Assembly: GCA_017940105.1 (NCBI GenBank)
Contig: JAGAZG010000082.1
Coordinates: 1-5,678, forward strand
Length of the DNA: 5,678 bases
Direction: 5' to 3'
From: Mailhella sp.
Lineage (GTDB): Bacteria; Desulfobacterota; Desulfovibrionia; Desulfovibrionales; Desulfovibrionaceae
This document shows, one piece after another, positions 1-5,678 of the stretch. Below the pieces are notes generated by a model. That model saw only the letters and a program-made list of their open reading frames with translations. It searched no databases and was not told the origin of the DNA. The position numbers and the translations under genes were made by a program. Position 1 is the first letter of the stretch. Each line of letters opens with the position of its first letter.

Positions 1-1664
1 GCAATGTCATGCCTGGATATGCCGTTTTTTTTCAACTCATAGTCCAGCAGTACCCGTGTGCCGCTGCCGCGCTGGCGATTGATAAATGTTATGCCGTTTC
101 TTGCAAGATCAGCAAATGACTGCACACCTTTGGGGTTGCCAGGCAAAACCATGAGTCCCTGTTCCCTGCCGGCAAGATGCACCAGCAAAGAAGGTATTCC
201 CTTCAGATAGTTTCTCATGGCAGCCTTGTTGTAAACACCGCTTTCTTCGTCAAGCAAGTGACAGCCGGCAAGATGGCACTGGCCGTTTTTCAAGGCGATC
301 AATCCGCCGAGCGACCCCACGTGTGCTGATGTCAGGCGGCATCCAGGGCTTGTACGGCGGAGCATGCTGTCAATAAGATCAAGAGTATTGTCATGGCTGC
401 CAACGGCAAGCAGAGATCCTTCTATCTGTTCCCGGGGACGTAAGAGCCGTGCTTTGACTGGTTCGCCTGCATTCAGACCTTCGCAGTCCCGAGAAATATC
501 TATGACAGCATCCGCTCTGGAAAGACTGGTCACCGTACCGGCTCCACGGGGCAGCGGGACAGCAAAGCACGTTCCGTTAACTATGCCAAGTTTGACACGG
601 ACACGCTCTTCCATGCCTGGCCGCGAGGCAATGGGATTGCAGGGAATGACGGAAACGCTTTCTTTTTCCGCAGGCTGCTGCCTCTTCCAAGAGGCAAGCA
701 GAGGCAAAACAAATTCCTCCATGGCCACAATTGCCGAAACAGGATATCCTGGCGTTCCTATGACAGGCACCATGCGTTCGCCGCAATGGATAATGCCAAG
801 CGCTGTCGGCTTTCCAGGCATAACGGCAACGCCGTGAACAAGCAGTTCTCCCATGCTGGCAACAACATCTGCCGTATAGTCATGACTGCCAGCAGAAGAG
901 CCCGCATTAACAATAAGGAGATCTGCACCAGATTCCACGGCGGACAGCAGGGCCTGGCGAAGAGCCGCAGGATCATCAGGCACTATGGGGAGGGTCTCAG
1001 CCTCGGCTCCCGCATCGTGAAGCATGGCAGAAAATACCAGCGAATTGAATTCCGGCAGCACAAGGCCAGACCGAAGATCGGCTTCGCTGGCATCTTTCAT
1101 GGAAACTATTTCGTTGCCGCTCGGGATAATGGCGACCATGGGCTTTTTAAAAACCGCGACGCTGGTCACGCCGCCTGCCGCAAGAGCTCCTATTTCGTAT
1201 GGACCAATCAGCTGACCTTCCGGAAGAAGTATTTCAGTGGCAACCATGTCTTCACCCATCTTTCGGACATGCTGCCAAGGAAACGCCGCTTTTTCGATAA
1301 CAACATGCCGGCTATCTTCTTCCTGATGAATGTTTTCGATCATAATCACGGCATTGCATCCGGCAGGGAGAGGTCGTCCGGTGTTTACCCAAAAGGCGGT
1401 GCGTCCTATCTCCAGCGCTTGCGGATTGCGCACAGAAGCATAAAAGGTATCTTCCGCCTTGACGGCTATGCCATCCATGGCTGCCCCATGAAATGCTGGC
1501 GATGATCGCCTGGCAGAAACAGCCCTTGAAATTACGCGGTGCGCAGCACTGGCGAGCGGTACAAGTTCCTCTCCTGGCGGAACGCAACACTCAGCAATCC
1601 GTGAAAACCATATGCTCCTCGCCTCTTCAGGCGATTTCATTGTAAGATAGGTATGGCGCGGCAT
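1..1664 (-). CDS. MoeA-like molybdopterin metal-insertion protein fused to a PBP-like domain (C-terminus cut by window edge)
   Basis: Hand translation of the minus strand from ATG 1664 is open without a stop to base 1, giving 554 complete codons. Residues 1-410 form a complete MoeA domain. Visible motifs are AAMDGIA (61-67), TGRPLPAG (95-102), MGEDM (136-140), PSGNEIV (181-187), GSSAGSHDYT (255-264), HGVAVMPGKP (277-286), GTPGYPVSA (303-311) and SLSRADAVID (380-389). MoeA inserts molybdate or tungstate into adenylylated molybdopterin in the cytoplasm. From about residue 415 a second domain begins with AVGSHDNTLDLI (420-431), then SAHVGSLGGL (446-455), HLLDEESGVYN (469-479) and NRQRGSGTRVLLDYE (529-543). 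These are hallmarks of the PBP-like domain seen in MoeA/LysR-substrate-binding fusions of archaea and sulfate reducers, usually around 640 aa in total, so roughly 80-100 residues are probably missing. The start is supported by AGGAGGG five bases upstream. The gene lies 15 bases after moeA and is almost certainly cotranscribed with it. The usual Asp of the STGDE motif is Asn184. The ligand of the PBP-like domain is unknown. Confidence 0.93.
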   Translation of the reverse strand, partial: MPRHTYLTMKSPEEARSIWFSRIAECCVPPGEELVPLASAAHRVISRAVSARRSSPAFHGAAMDGIAVKAEDTFYASVRNPQALEIGRTAFWVNTGRPLPAGCNAVIMIENIHQEEDSRHVVIEKAAFPWQHVRKMGEDMVATEILLPEGQLIGPYEIGALAAGGVTSVAVFKKPMVAIIPSGNEIVSMKDASEADLRSGLVLPEFNSLVFSAMLHDAGAEAETLPIVPDDPAALRQALLSAVESGADLLIVNAGSSAGSHDYTADVVASMGELLVHGVAVMPGKPTALGIIHCGERMVPVIGTPGYPVSAIVAMEEFVLPLLASWKRQQPAEKESVSVIPCNPIASRPGMEERVRVKLGIVNGTCFAVPLPRGAGTVTSLSRADAVIDISRDCEGLNAGEPVKARLLRPREQIEGSLLAVGSHDNTLDLIDSMLRRTSPGCRLTSAHVGSLGGLIALKNGQCHLAGCHLLDEESGVYNKAAMRNYLKGIPSLLVHLAGREQGLMVLPGNPKGVQSFADLARNGITFINRQRGSGTRVLLDYELKKNGISRHDI

Positions 1665-1679
1665 GCTCCCTCCTCAAAA

Positions 1680-2906
1680 TCATCGAAGCAATTCTGCTTC
1701 TGTTTCTTCACCCGCATAAAAGCCTTCGCGATTTTCAGGGCAGACGATGAATGCGTCGGCCCTGACCAGGTCAGACATAACTCCGGAATGGCCGGGCAGA
1801 GGCTCCGCCATCCATCCGTTTTCACCTCGGAATAAGCGGGCGCGAATGTAATCACGGCGTCCTTGGGAAGATGAAATCTGCCTGGTGAGAGTCGCCCTGA
1901 TCATATGCGGCATTTGCTCTTTCCCCCCCTGGAGCACACGCAGCAGAGGAAGCAGAAATGCATGTGCGCACACAAGGGCGCTGGCTACGTGACCTGGCAG
2001 ACCCATGAGGCACTTATTTTTTGATTGAGCCAGAATAAACGGCTTGCCTGGGCTTATGGCAGCGCCATGCGCAATCAAGTTGCTTTCAGGCATGGATCGG
2101 AAAATATCGACAGTAAAATCACGCATGCCGGCAGACGACCCTCCAGACACAAGGACTACGTCACTGTCAGAAAGAGCCGCTGAGACCGCATCACTGAGCT
2201 TTTCAGGATTATCTCGCACCAGACCGGCAAATACAGGCTCGGCACCGGCTTCTGTGCAAAGCGCAGCTAGGGAATGCGAGTTGACGTCGCGCACCTGCCC
2301 TGGCGCAGGCTTTTGATGCGCAGGAACAACTTCATCGCCAGTTGAGATGATGGATACGAGCGGACGGCGCGCGACGCCGACATTAACCTGACCAAAGGCA
2401 GCCAGAAGGCCTATCTCCTGAGCACGGAGGCGTGTGCCGGCTTGAATCAGCACGCTGCCTTTAGCCGCATCTTCATCGTGCATGACAATATTGTCGCCAG
2501 GTGCGGATGATCGCACGATCTCTATAAGTCCTACGCCGGCTTCACGAGAATGCTCGATCATGACGCAGCAATCAGCCCCCTCAGGAAGCATACCCCCGGT
2601 AAGTATGCGCGCAGCCTGTCCGTTTTTAAGAACAAAATCAGAAGACTGTCCCATTACGCAGCCTTCGATGCAGTCGAGCAAAGCAGGACTGGATTCAGAA
2701 GCGCCGAAAACGTCCCTTGCATGAACAGCGAACCCGTCAACGGAAGAACGATCAAAACCAGGCAGATCTTCCGGCGCAGAAAAGTCATCTTTCAGGTATC
2801 TTCCGCTGGCATCGTCCAGCGGTATCAGCTCGCCAGGCAATGAATCAAAAGTTTTTATGCTGGCAAGTATTTCGTCAACAGACATGAGAGAAAGAAACGG
2901 TTTCAT
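1680..2906 (-). CDS. moeA: Molybdopterin molybdenumtransferase MoeA (Mo/W insertase)
   Basis: Encodes 408 aa, the normal length for MoeA (E. coli about 411). MoeA catalyses the last step of Moco/Wco synthesis: it takes adenylylated molybdopterin from the MogA/MoaB-type enzyme and inserts the metal oxyanion. Motifs in order are FDRSSVDGFA (51-60), LTGGMLPEGAD (102-112), IISTGDEVV (186-194), GGSSAGMRDF (255-264), HGAAISPGKP (280-289), MGLPGHVASA (301-310) and SDLVRADAFIV (378-388). The frame extends upstream to an ATG at 2930, but that codon has no ribosome site. ATG 2906 is preceded by GGAGG four bases away, so it is preferred. Two deviations stand out. The usual GED(I/V) motif reads HDEDAAKG (143-150), and GLPGNPVSA has become GLPGHVASA, which loses the second of the two prolines conserved in E. 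coli MoeA. The gene is divergent from tupA and is followed by a second MoeA paralogue. This context suggests a role in tungsten or dual-metal cofactor assembly; the metal preference is an inference. Confidence 0.95.
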   Translation of the reverse strand: MKPFLSLMSVDEILASIKTFDSLPGELIPLDDASGRYLKDDFSAPEDLPGFDRSSVDGFAVHARDVFGASESSPALLDCIEGCVMGQSSDFVLKNGQAARILTGGMLPEGADCCVMIEHSREAGVGLIEIVRSSAPGDNIVMHDEDAAKGSVLIQAGTRLRAQEIGLLAAFGQVNVGVARRPLVSIISTGDEVVPAHQKPAPGQVRDVNSHSLAALCTEAGAEPVFAGLVRDNPEKLSDAVSAALSDSDVVLVSGGSSAGMRDFTVDIFRSMPESNLIAHGAAISPGKPFILAQSKNKCLMGLPGHVASALVCAHAFLLPLLRVLQGGKEQMPHMIRATLTRQISSSQGRRDYIRARLFRGENGWMAEPLPGHSGVMSDLVRADAFIVCPENREGFYAGEETEAELLR

Positions 2907-2935
2907 ACATCCTCCGGCACAGTGATGCATTTAAT

Positions 2936-2964
2936 ACTATAAATAAAAATTTATAAAACACTAA
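2936..2964 (-). promoter_or_regulatory. Candidate moeA promoter (proximal)
   Basis: On the minus strand, TATAGT at 2941-2936 matches 5 of 6 bases of a -10 box. It is preceded 17 bases upstream by a weak -35, TTAGTG (2964-2959). Transcription would begin near 2929, leaving a leader of about 23 bases that contains the moeA GGAGG site. AT-rich DNA produces such boxes by chance, so this is tentative. Confidence 0.28.
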
Positions 2965-2970
2965 TCATGC

Positions 2971-2986
2971 AAAAAAATATTTTTTT
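2971..2986. repeat. Perfect 16-bp A/T palindrome
   Basis: Seven A, then TA, then seven T form a perfect palindrome. An all-A/T stem would be weak in RNA, so a classical terminator is unlikely. The opposed A- and T-tracts suggest bent or easily melted DNA upstream of moeA. No protein recognising it is known to me. Confidence 0.6.
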
Positions 2987-3037
2987 ATATTTATATCCTG
3001 ATTTAATTGATTTTAAATTTTTGTATAACATACATTC

Positions 3038-3065
3038 ATTATATTGACACCTTGCAATTTTTAAA
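3038..3065 (-). promoter_or_regulatory. Candidate moeA promoter (distal)
   Basis: On the minus strand a perfect TATAAT lies at 3043-3038, with TTTAAA (4 of 6 matches to TTGACA) at 3065-3060 and a 16-base spacer. Use of it would give a moeA leader of about 125 bases. It is an alternative to the proximal candidate and has the better -10 box. Chance occurrence in this AT-rich stretch cannot be excluded. Confidence 0.3.
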
Positions 3066-3133
3066 TTTTTTTTCAGCATATTCAAATAATTATATTTATT
3101 GAATAAGATTTTCATTTTCTATTTACAATGCTT

Positions 3134-3147
3134 TATATGCTATATGC
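3134..3147. repeat. Tandem TATATGC x2
   Basis: Two exact head-to-tail copies of TATATGC lie at 3134-3140 and 3141-3147. The second copy forms the start of the first 24-bp repeat unit described at 3141-3164. The extra copy may extend the same operator by one half-site. Confidence 0.5.
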
Positions 3148-3205
3148 TTTTTTTTGCATAATGCCATATTTAAAAACACGGTATATGTTTAATTACGCAT
3201 AATGC
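3141..3205. promoter_or_regulatory. Duplicated putative operator upstream of tupA (24-bp direct repeat, 41-bp period)
   Basis: Unit A spans 3141-3164 and unit B spans 3182-3205. Aligned without gaps they match at 19 of 24 positions: a shared TATATG at the left end, a shared GCATAATGC at the right end, and a variable middle of nine bases. GCATAATGC is itself an odd palindrome (GCAT-A-ATGC). In unit A, TATGC and GCATA form an inverted repeat around eight T residues. The 41-bp period is close to four helical turns, which would place two bound proteins on the same DNA face. The array ends 75 bases before the tupA start. The sequence shows the repeat directly. Its role as an operator, and the identity of the binder, are inferences. 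Candidates are a ModE-type regulator or a recombinase-derived TunR-type tungstate regulator of sulfate reducers. Confidence 0.55.
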
Positions 3206-3280
3206 AGAAATCATCATCTGCATTCGCTTTGTTGTACAGTATGAATGTTCCAACCATTTTAATAATGCAAAGGAGTTTTT

Positions 3281-4102
3281 ATGAACATGCTTGGCAAATC
3301 GTTTCTGGGCATCATGCTTTCCCTTTCCTGCGCTGTTTCTGTGCAGGCGGCCGACACTCTGATGATGGCCACAACCACCAGCACGCAGGACTCCGGCCTT
3401 CTGGAATTTCTTAATCCTATTTTTAAGGCAGACACAGGCATAGACCTGAAATGGGTTGCGGTTGGCACAGGCAAGGCGCTGGAAATTGCAAAAAACTGCG
3501 ACGCAGACGTTCTTCTTGTCCACGCACCCGCCGTTGAGAAAAAATTTGTTGAAGACGGCTTTGGCATTGACCGACGCCAGATCATGTACAACGATTTTGT
3601 TATTGTAGGCCCCAAGGGCGATCCTGCGAAAATTGCCGGCAAAAGCACTGCCGATGCCCTGAAAGCCATTTATGATACCAAGTCCGGCTTTGTCAGCCGC
3701 GGCGACAAGTCCGGCACGCACAATGCAGAACTCAAGCTCTGGAAAGCCTCCAGCCTTACGCCTGACAAGGAATCTTTTTACATCTCTGCCGGTCAAGGCA
3801 TGATGGCCACGCTTGCCATAGCCGCAGAAAAAGGAGCCTATGCCCTGACTGACCGCGGCACATGGATCAAGTTTGACAACAAGCAGGGCAACGCCAATCC
3901 TCTTAAGATAGTTGTCGAAGGCGATACTGCCCTGTTCAACCAGTACAGTGTAATCACCACCAATCCCAAGGTCTGCCCCAACGTCAAGACGGATCTTGCT
4001 GCCAAGTTTGAAGACTGGTGGGTAGCTCCCGAAACTCAGAAAAAGATTTCTGAATACACTCTGGAAGGAAAGCAACTCTTCTTCCCCAATGCAGGTAAAT
4101 AA
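3281..4102 (+). CDS. tupA: Tungstate ABC transporter, periplasmic substrate-binding protein TupA
   Basis: Encodes 273 aa. An N-terminal signal peptide is visible: Lys6, a hydrophobic stretch at about 8-20, and a likely signal peptidase I site VQA/ADT after residue 23. The mature protein begins with the TupA hallmark TTTSTQDSGL (31-40), whose Thr/Ser residues belong to the oxyanion-binding loop of this family. VGTGKALEIA (61-70), DADVLLVHAP (74-83), YNDFVIVGP (103-111) and SRGDKSGTH (139-147, with Arg140) follow in the order expected for TupA, and the length is typical. TupA binds tungstate with high affinity in the periplasm and delivers it to TupB. The start is set by AAGGAG five bases upstream. 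It is the first gene of tupABC, downstream of the duplicated operator-like repeats and divergent from moeA. A stem-loop follows the stop. Assignment to tungstate rather than molybdate rests on the TTTS family signature and the TupB/TupC context. Binding selectivity itself cannot be read from sequence. Confidence 0.96.
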   Translation: MNMLGKSFLGIMLSLSCAVSVQAADTLMMATTTSTQDSGLLEFLNPIFKADTGIDLKWVAVGTGKALEIAKNCDADVLLVHAPAVEKKFVEDGFGIDRRQIMYNDFVIVGPKGDPAKIAGKSTADALKAIYDTKSGFVSRGDKSGTHNAELKLWKASSLTPDKESFYISAGQGMMATLAIAAEKGAYALTDRGTWIKFDNKQGNANPLKIVVEGDTALFNQYSVITTNPKVCPNVKTDLAAKFEDWWVAPETQKKISEYTLEGKQLFFPNAGK

Positions 4103-4117
4103 CTATTGCTTGTAAAA

Positions 4118-4143
4118 GGAGGGGTGGACTTTTCTTCCCCTCC
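4118..4143 (+). terminator. tupA-tupB intercistronic stem-loop (probable attenuator or mRNA stabiliser)
   Basis: GGAGGGG (4118-4124) pairs perfectly with CCCCTCC (4137-4143) around a 12-base loop, and part of the loop (GGA with TCT, one of the pairs a G-T wobble) can extend the stem. The downstream sequence is CTATGGC, with no T-run, so strong intrinsic termination is not expected. In binding-protein operons such a structure often protects the upstream mRNA and keeps the binding protein more abundant than the permease. That role here is an inference. Confidence 0.6.
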
Positions 4144-4193
4144 CTATGGCATTTCCCAGCATCTTTCAGAGGCACGCATAGTCAGAGGGGCTT

Positions 4194-4892
4194 ATGGGCT
4201 ATTTTTCTGACGGATTTCAAAATGCTGTCGGACTTCTCCTGCATATGGACGACGCCACGACTTCTGCCATTTCAGCCACGCTGACGTCAACCGGATGCGC
4301 TCTGCTCATTGCCCTGACGCTTGGTCTGCCTGTTGGATTTTTGCTCGGTTACACGCAATTTCCCGGCAAACGGTTTTGCCGCCTTATTTCTGACACTCTG
4401 CTTGCTTTTCCAACTGTTCTTATCGGCCTCATTGTCTATGTATTCATAACCCACCGCGGACCACTTGGACAATACGGACTGCTGTTTACCATCCCCGGCA
4501 TGGTCATAGGTCAGGCAATACTTGCCCTGCCCATTGTCATTTCCTGGACTGCCCAGGCCGTGGAAAACCTGGACTCCCGCTGTAGAGAAACTCTGCTTAC
4601 GCTGGGAGCTTCTCCTGTGCAGGTAGCACTGCTCTGCATAAAAGAAATACGTTATGATCTCGGCATGGTCTGCGTGACGGCATTTGGAAGGGTCGTGACC
4701 GAAGTCGGCGTGGCCATGATGCTCGGCGGCAATATCCGTTACTCTACCCGCACCATGACAACAGCCATATCGCTGGAAACCAGCAAAGGTGAATTTGCAC
4801 AGGGAATAGCGCTTGGTCTCGTTCTGCTGCTCATAGCCTTTGTCATCAACCTGCTGATGGCCTGGTTCAGACGCAAAGGACGACTGGCATGA
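4194..4892 (+). CDS. tupB: Tungstate ABC transporter permease TupB
   Basis: Encodes 232 aa and is strongly hydrophobic, with about five membrane spans near residues 33-53, 66-86, 96-118, 155-178 and 202-224. The cytoplasmic coupling (EAA-type) loop is visible as RETLLTLGASPVQVAL (131-146), with the conserved Gly138. GRVVTEVGVAMMLGGNI (165-181) and TRTMTTAI (185-192) are characteristic of TupB-type permeases. TupB would form a homodimeric channel in the inner membrane, receiving tungstate from TupA and being driven by TupC. AGAGGGG lies three bases before the ATG. The gene starts 91 bases after tupA and its stop overlaps the tupC start (ATGA), which suggests translational coupling. The length is normal and no defect is seen. 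Confidence 0.95.
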   Translation: MGYFSDGFQNAVGLLLHMDDATTSAISATLTSTGCALLIALTLGLPVGFLLGYTQFPGKRFCRLISDTLLAFPTVLIGLIVYVFITHRGPLGQYGLLFTIPGMVIGQAILALPIVISWTAQAVENLDSRCRETLLTLGASPVQVALLCIKEIRYDLGMVCVTAFGRVVTEVGVAMMLGGNIRYSTRTMTTAISLETSKGEFAQGIALGLVLLLIAFVINLLMAWFRRKGRLA

Positions 4893-5515
4893 CCCCACTC
4901 TTTGAAGCGCGTGATCTCTGCAAAAACTATGGCGGTATAAAAGCGTTGAGTTTGCCCTCGTTTTTTATGGGCAAAGGCGAACTGGTGGTGCTAGCAGGCC
5001 GCAACGGCAGCGGCAAGTCTACGCTGCTGCGACTGCTGGCTTTTTTGGAAAAGCCATCTTCCGGCACGCTTCGCTATTATGGCAACGCAACAGAGCCAAG
5101 AAAAGAAATAACTCTGCTTCTTCAGGACGCGTATTTGTTAAAAGAAACGGTGATGCACAACGTCACCTTAGGCCTCAGACTTCGCGGAGAAAAGCACGGC
5201 CTTCTGCAAAGGTTTACAGACGCCATGCAAGCCGTCGGATTTTCTGATCCCATGGCCATGGCTGACCGCCCCCAATACAAGCTTTCTGGCGGAGAAAAGC
5301 AGAGGGTGGCGCTTGCCGCCCGAATCATACTTAAGCCTTCTGTGCTACTGCTGGACGAACCTACCGCCCATGTCGACGCAGACAGCGAAAAGACCATTCT
5401 TTCGAGCATTGCACATATCCTCGCCTCTGGAACCAGCGTTGTTTGTGCAACGCACGATGCCGGACTGTTCTCTTCTTTTTCAGCACGCACTGTCTGGCTT
5501 AAAACTGCACCGTAA
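4889..5515 (+). CDS. tupC: Tungstate ABC transporter ATP-binding protein TupC
   Basis: Encodes 208 aa and is a complete ABC ATPase. Walker A is GRNGSGKST (37-45), the Q-loop Gln is 79 in LLLQDAY, the signature is LSGGEKQR (132-139), Walker B is VLLLDEPTA (152-160), the D-loop is HVDADS (161-166) and the switch His is 189 in THD. It hydrolyses ATP at the inner face of the membrane to drive tungstate import through TupB. It stops soon after the H-loop and has no C-terminal TOBE/MOP domain of the sort that lets ModC sense intracellular molybdate, so feedback by metal binding to the ATPase is not expected. The D-loop begins HVD rather than the commoner SLD. The start ATG lies inside the tupB stop overlap, and translation probably depends on tupB. 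It is the last gene of the operon, and no clear hairpin terminator was found after it. Confidence 0.94.
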   Translation: MTPLFEARDLCKNYGGIKALSLPSFFMGKGELVVLAGRNGSGKSTLLRLLAFLEKPSSGTLRYYGNATEPRKEITLLLQDAYLLKETVMHNVTLGLRLRGEKHGLLQRFTDAMQAVGFSDPMAMADRPQYKLSGGEKQRVALAARIILKPSVLLLDEPTAHVDADSEKTILSSIAHILASGTSVVCATHDAGLFSSFSARTVWLKTAP

Positions 5516-5569
5516 GCCTGCGTCTGTCACCCAAATATTGTAGCTCTAGTACTAAAATGAATTGACGAG

Positions 5570-5575
5570 TATAAT
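5570..5575 (+). promoter_or_regulatory. -10 box of a probable promoter for the downstream gene
   Basis: A perfect TATAAT lies 36 bases before the ATG at 5612. No good -35 sits 16-18 bases upstream; the 17-base position reads TAGTAC. This suggests weak or activator-dependent initiation near 5582. The gap between tupC and the next gene (5516-5611) holds no other recognisable element. Confidence 0.45.
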
Positions 5576-5611
5576 AAATTCTGTTAGTTTTCTTATTAGG
5601 AGGAAAAATAT

Positions 5612-5678
5612 ATGCAAAACATATCTATCGCTGAAATTATTTCATTAATTGAGGCTGCTTCTGACAATGAAAAAGAAC
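5612..5678 (+). CDS. N-terminus of an unidentified protein (truncated by window end)
   Basis: ATG 5612 follows AGGAGG by eight bases and opens 22 complete codons, beginning MQNISIAEII and continuing SLIEAASDNEKE. The visible segment looks helical and acidic, with no signal peptide. It is too short to assign a family. Its codons are noticeably more AT-rich than those of tupABC. The strong ribosome site and the TATAAT box ahead of it support a real gene with its own promoter. A function linked to tungsten cannot be claimed. Confidence 0.7.
   Translation, partial: MQNISIAEIISLIEAASDNEKE

Larger units (their letters stand above)
2907..3280. promoter_or_regulatory. AT-rich divergent regulatory region between moeA and tupA
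   Basis: This 374-base non-coding spacer must carry the promoters of both divergent operons. Bases 2941-3180 contain about 42 G or C by hand count (about 18% GC), far below the flanking genes. It holds an A/T palindrome, tandem TATATGC copies and a 24-bp direct repeat, each listed separately. No convincing gene or RNA fold was seen. A good TTGACA hexamer lies at 3044-3049, but no matching -10 box follows at 16-18 bases, so the tupA start of transcription is not assigned. Confidence 0.8.

Noticed and set aside
786..1505. 239-codon open frame on the plus strand
   Set aside because: It lies opposite the MoeA domain of the fused gene, whose conserved motifs are continuous there. The plus-strand translation has no recognisable family features.
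1312..1590. Short minus-strand frame starting MLRSARRG, and a similar one at 577-976
   Set aside because: These are alternative frames inside the fused moeA gene. The correct frame was followed codon by codon from 1664 to base 1 without a stop, so no frameshift is needed.
2907..2930. Eight-residue N-terminal extension of MoeA from ATG 2930
   Set aside because: No ribosome site precedes it, whereas ATG 2906 has GGAGG at good spacing and gives the normal MoeA N-terminus.
3044..3049. TTGACA as the -35 of the tupA promoter
   Set aside because: No acceptable -10 hexamer lies 16-18 bases downstream, and the resulting leader would be about 200 bases, so it was not called.
2907..3280. Molybdenum/tungsten cofactor riboswitch
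   Set aside because: The known Moco/Tuco element is a structured RNA with several GC-containing stems. This spacer is extremely AT-rich and shows no such stems on either strand.
3170..4075. 301-codon open frame on the minus strand across tupA
   Set aside because: It is antisense to a gene with clear TupA motifs, a signal peptide and a ribosome site. The translation is Phe/Lys/Gly/Cys-rich with no recognisable domain, and it arises from the codon pattern of tupA.
4287..4898. 203-codon open frame on the minus strand across tupB
   Set aside because: It mirrors a membrane permease with an EAA-type loop. The His/Gln/Lys-rich antisense translation is a typical shadow, with no ribosome site support.
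5495..5508. Sigma-54-like TGGC/TGC pair at the end of tupC
   Set aside because: The GG to GC spacing is one base short of the invariant distance, and it lies inside the tupC coding end.

Overview
The window carries molybdenum/tungsten metabolism genes and looks like a Desulfovibrio-type sulfate reducer or a close relative. That assignment is an inference from gene content: a TupABC tungstate transporter next to two moeA paralogues, one fused to a periplasmic-binding-protein-like domain. It also rests on GC-balanced genes separated by a very AT-rich spacer. No rRNA, tRNA or other phylogenetic marker is present, so the species is not determined.

There are two divergent transcription units. On the minus strand, moeA (2906 to 1680) is followed after 15 bases by a second, larger moeA-family gene that starts at 1664 and stays open to the window edge. 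Its MoeA domain is complete, and a PBP-like C-terminal domain begins before the edge cuts it off. On the plus strand, tupA (binding protein), tupB (permease) and tupC (ATPase) form an operon. tupA and tupB are separated by 91 bases containing a GC-rich stem-loop, and tupB and tupC overlap by four bases. After tupC comes a 96-base gap with a perfect TATAAT box, then the first 22 codons of an unidentified gene.

The logic is coherent. TupABC would import tungstate, and the MoeA proteins would insert the oxyanion metal into molybdopterin to make the W or Mo cofactor used by formate dehydrogenases and aldehyde oxidoreductases.

The divergent spacer (2907-3280) is the most interesting non-coding part. 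By hand count, 2941-3180 is only about 18% GC. It holds a perfect 16-bp A/T palindrome and a 24-bp imperfect direct repeat (19/24 identical) with a 41-bp period, about four helical turns. Each repeat unit has the form TATATG-N9-GCATAATGC, which looks like a duplicated operator for a metal-responsive regulator acting on tupA and perhaps also on moeA.
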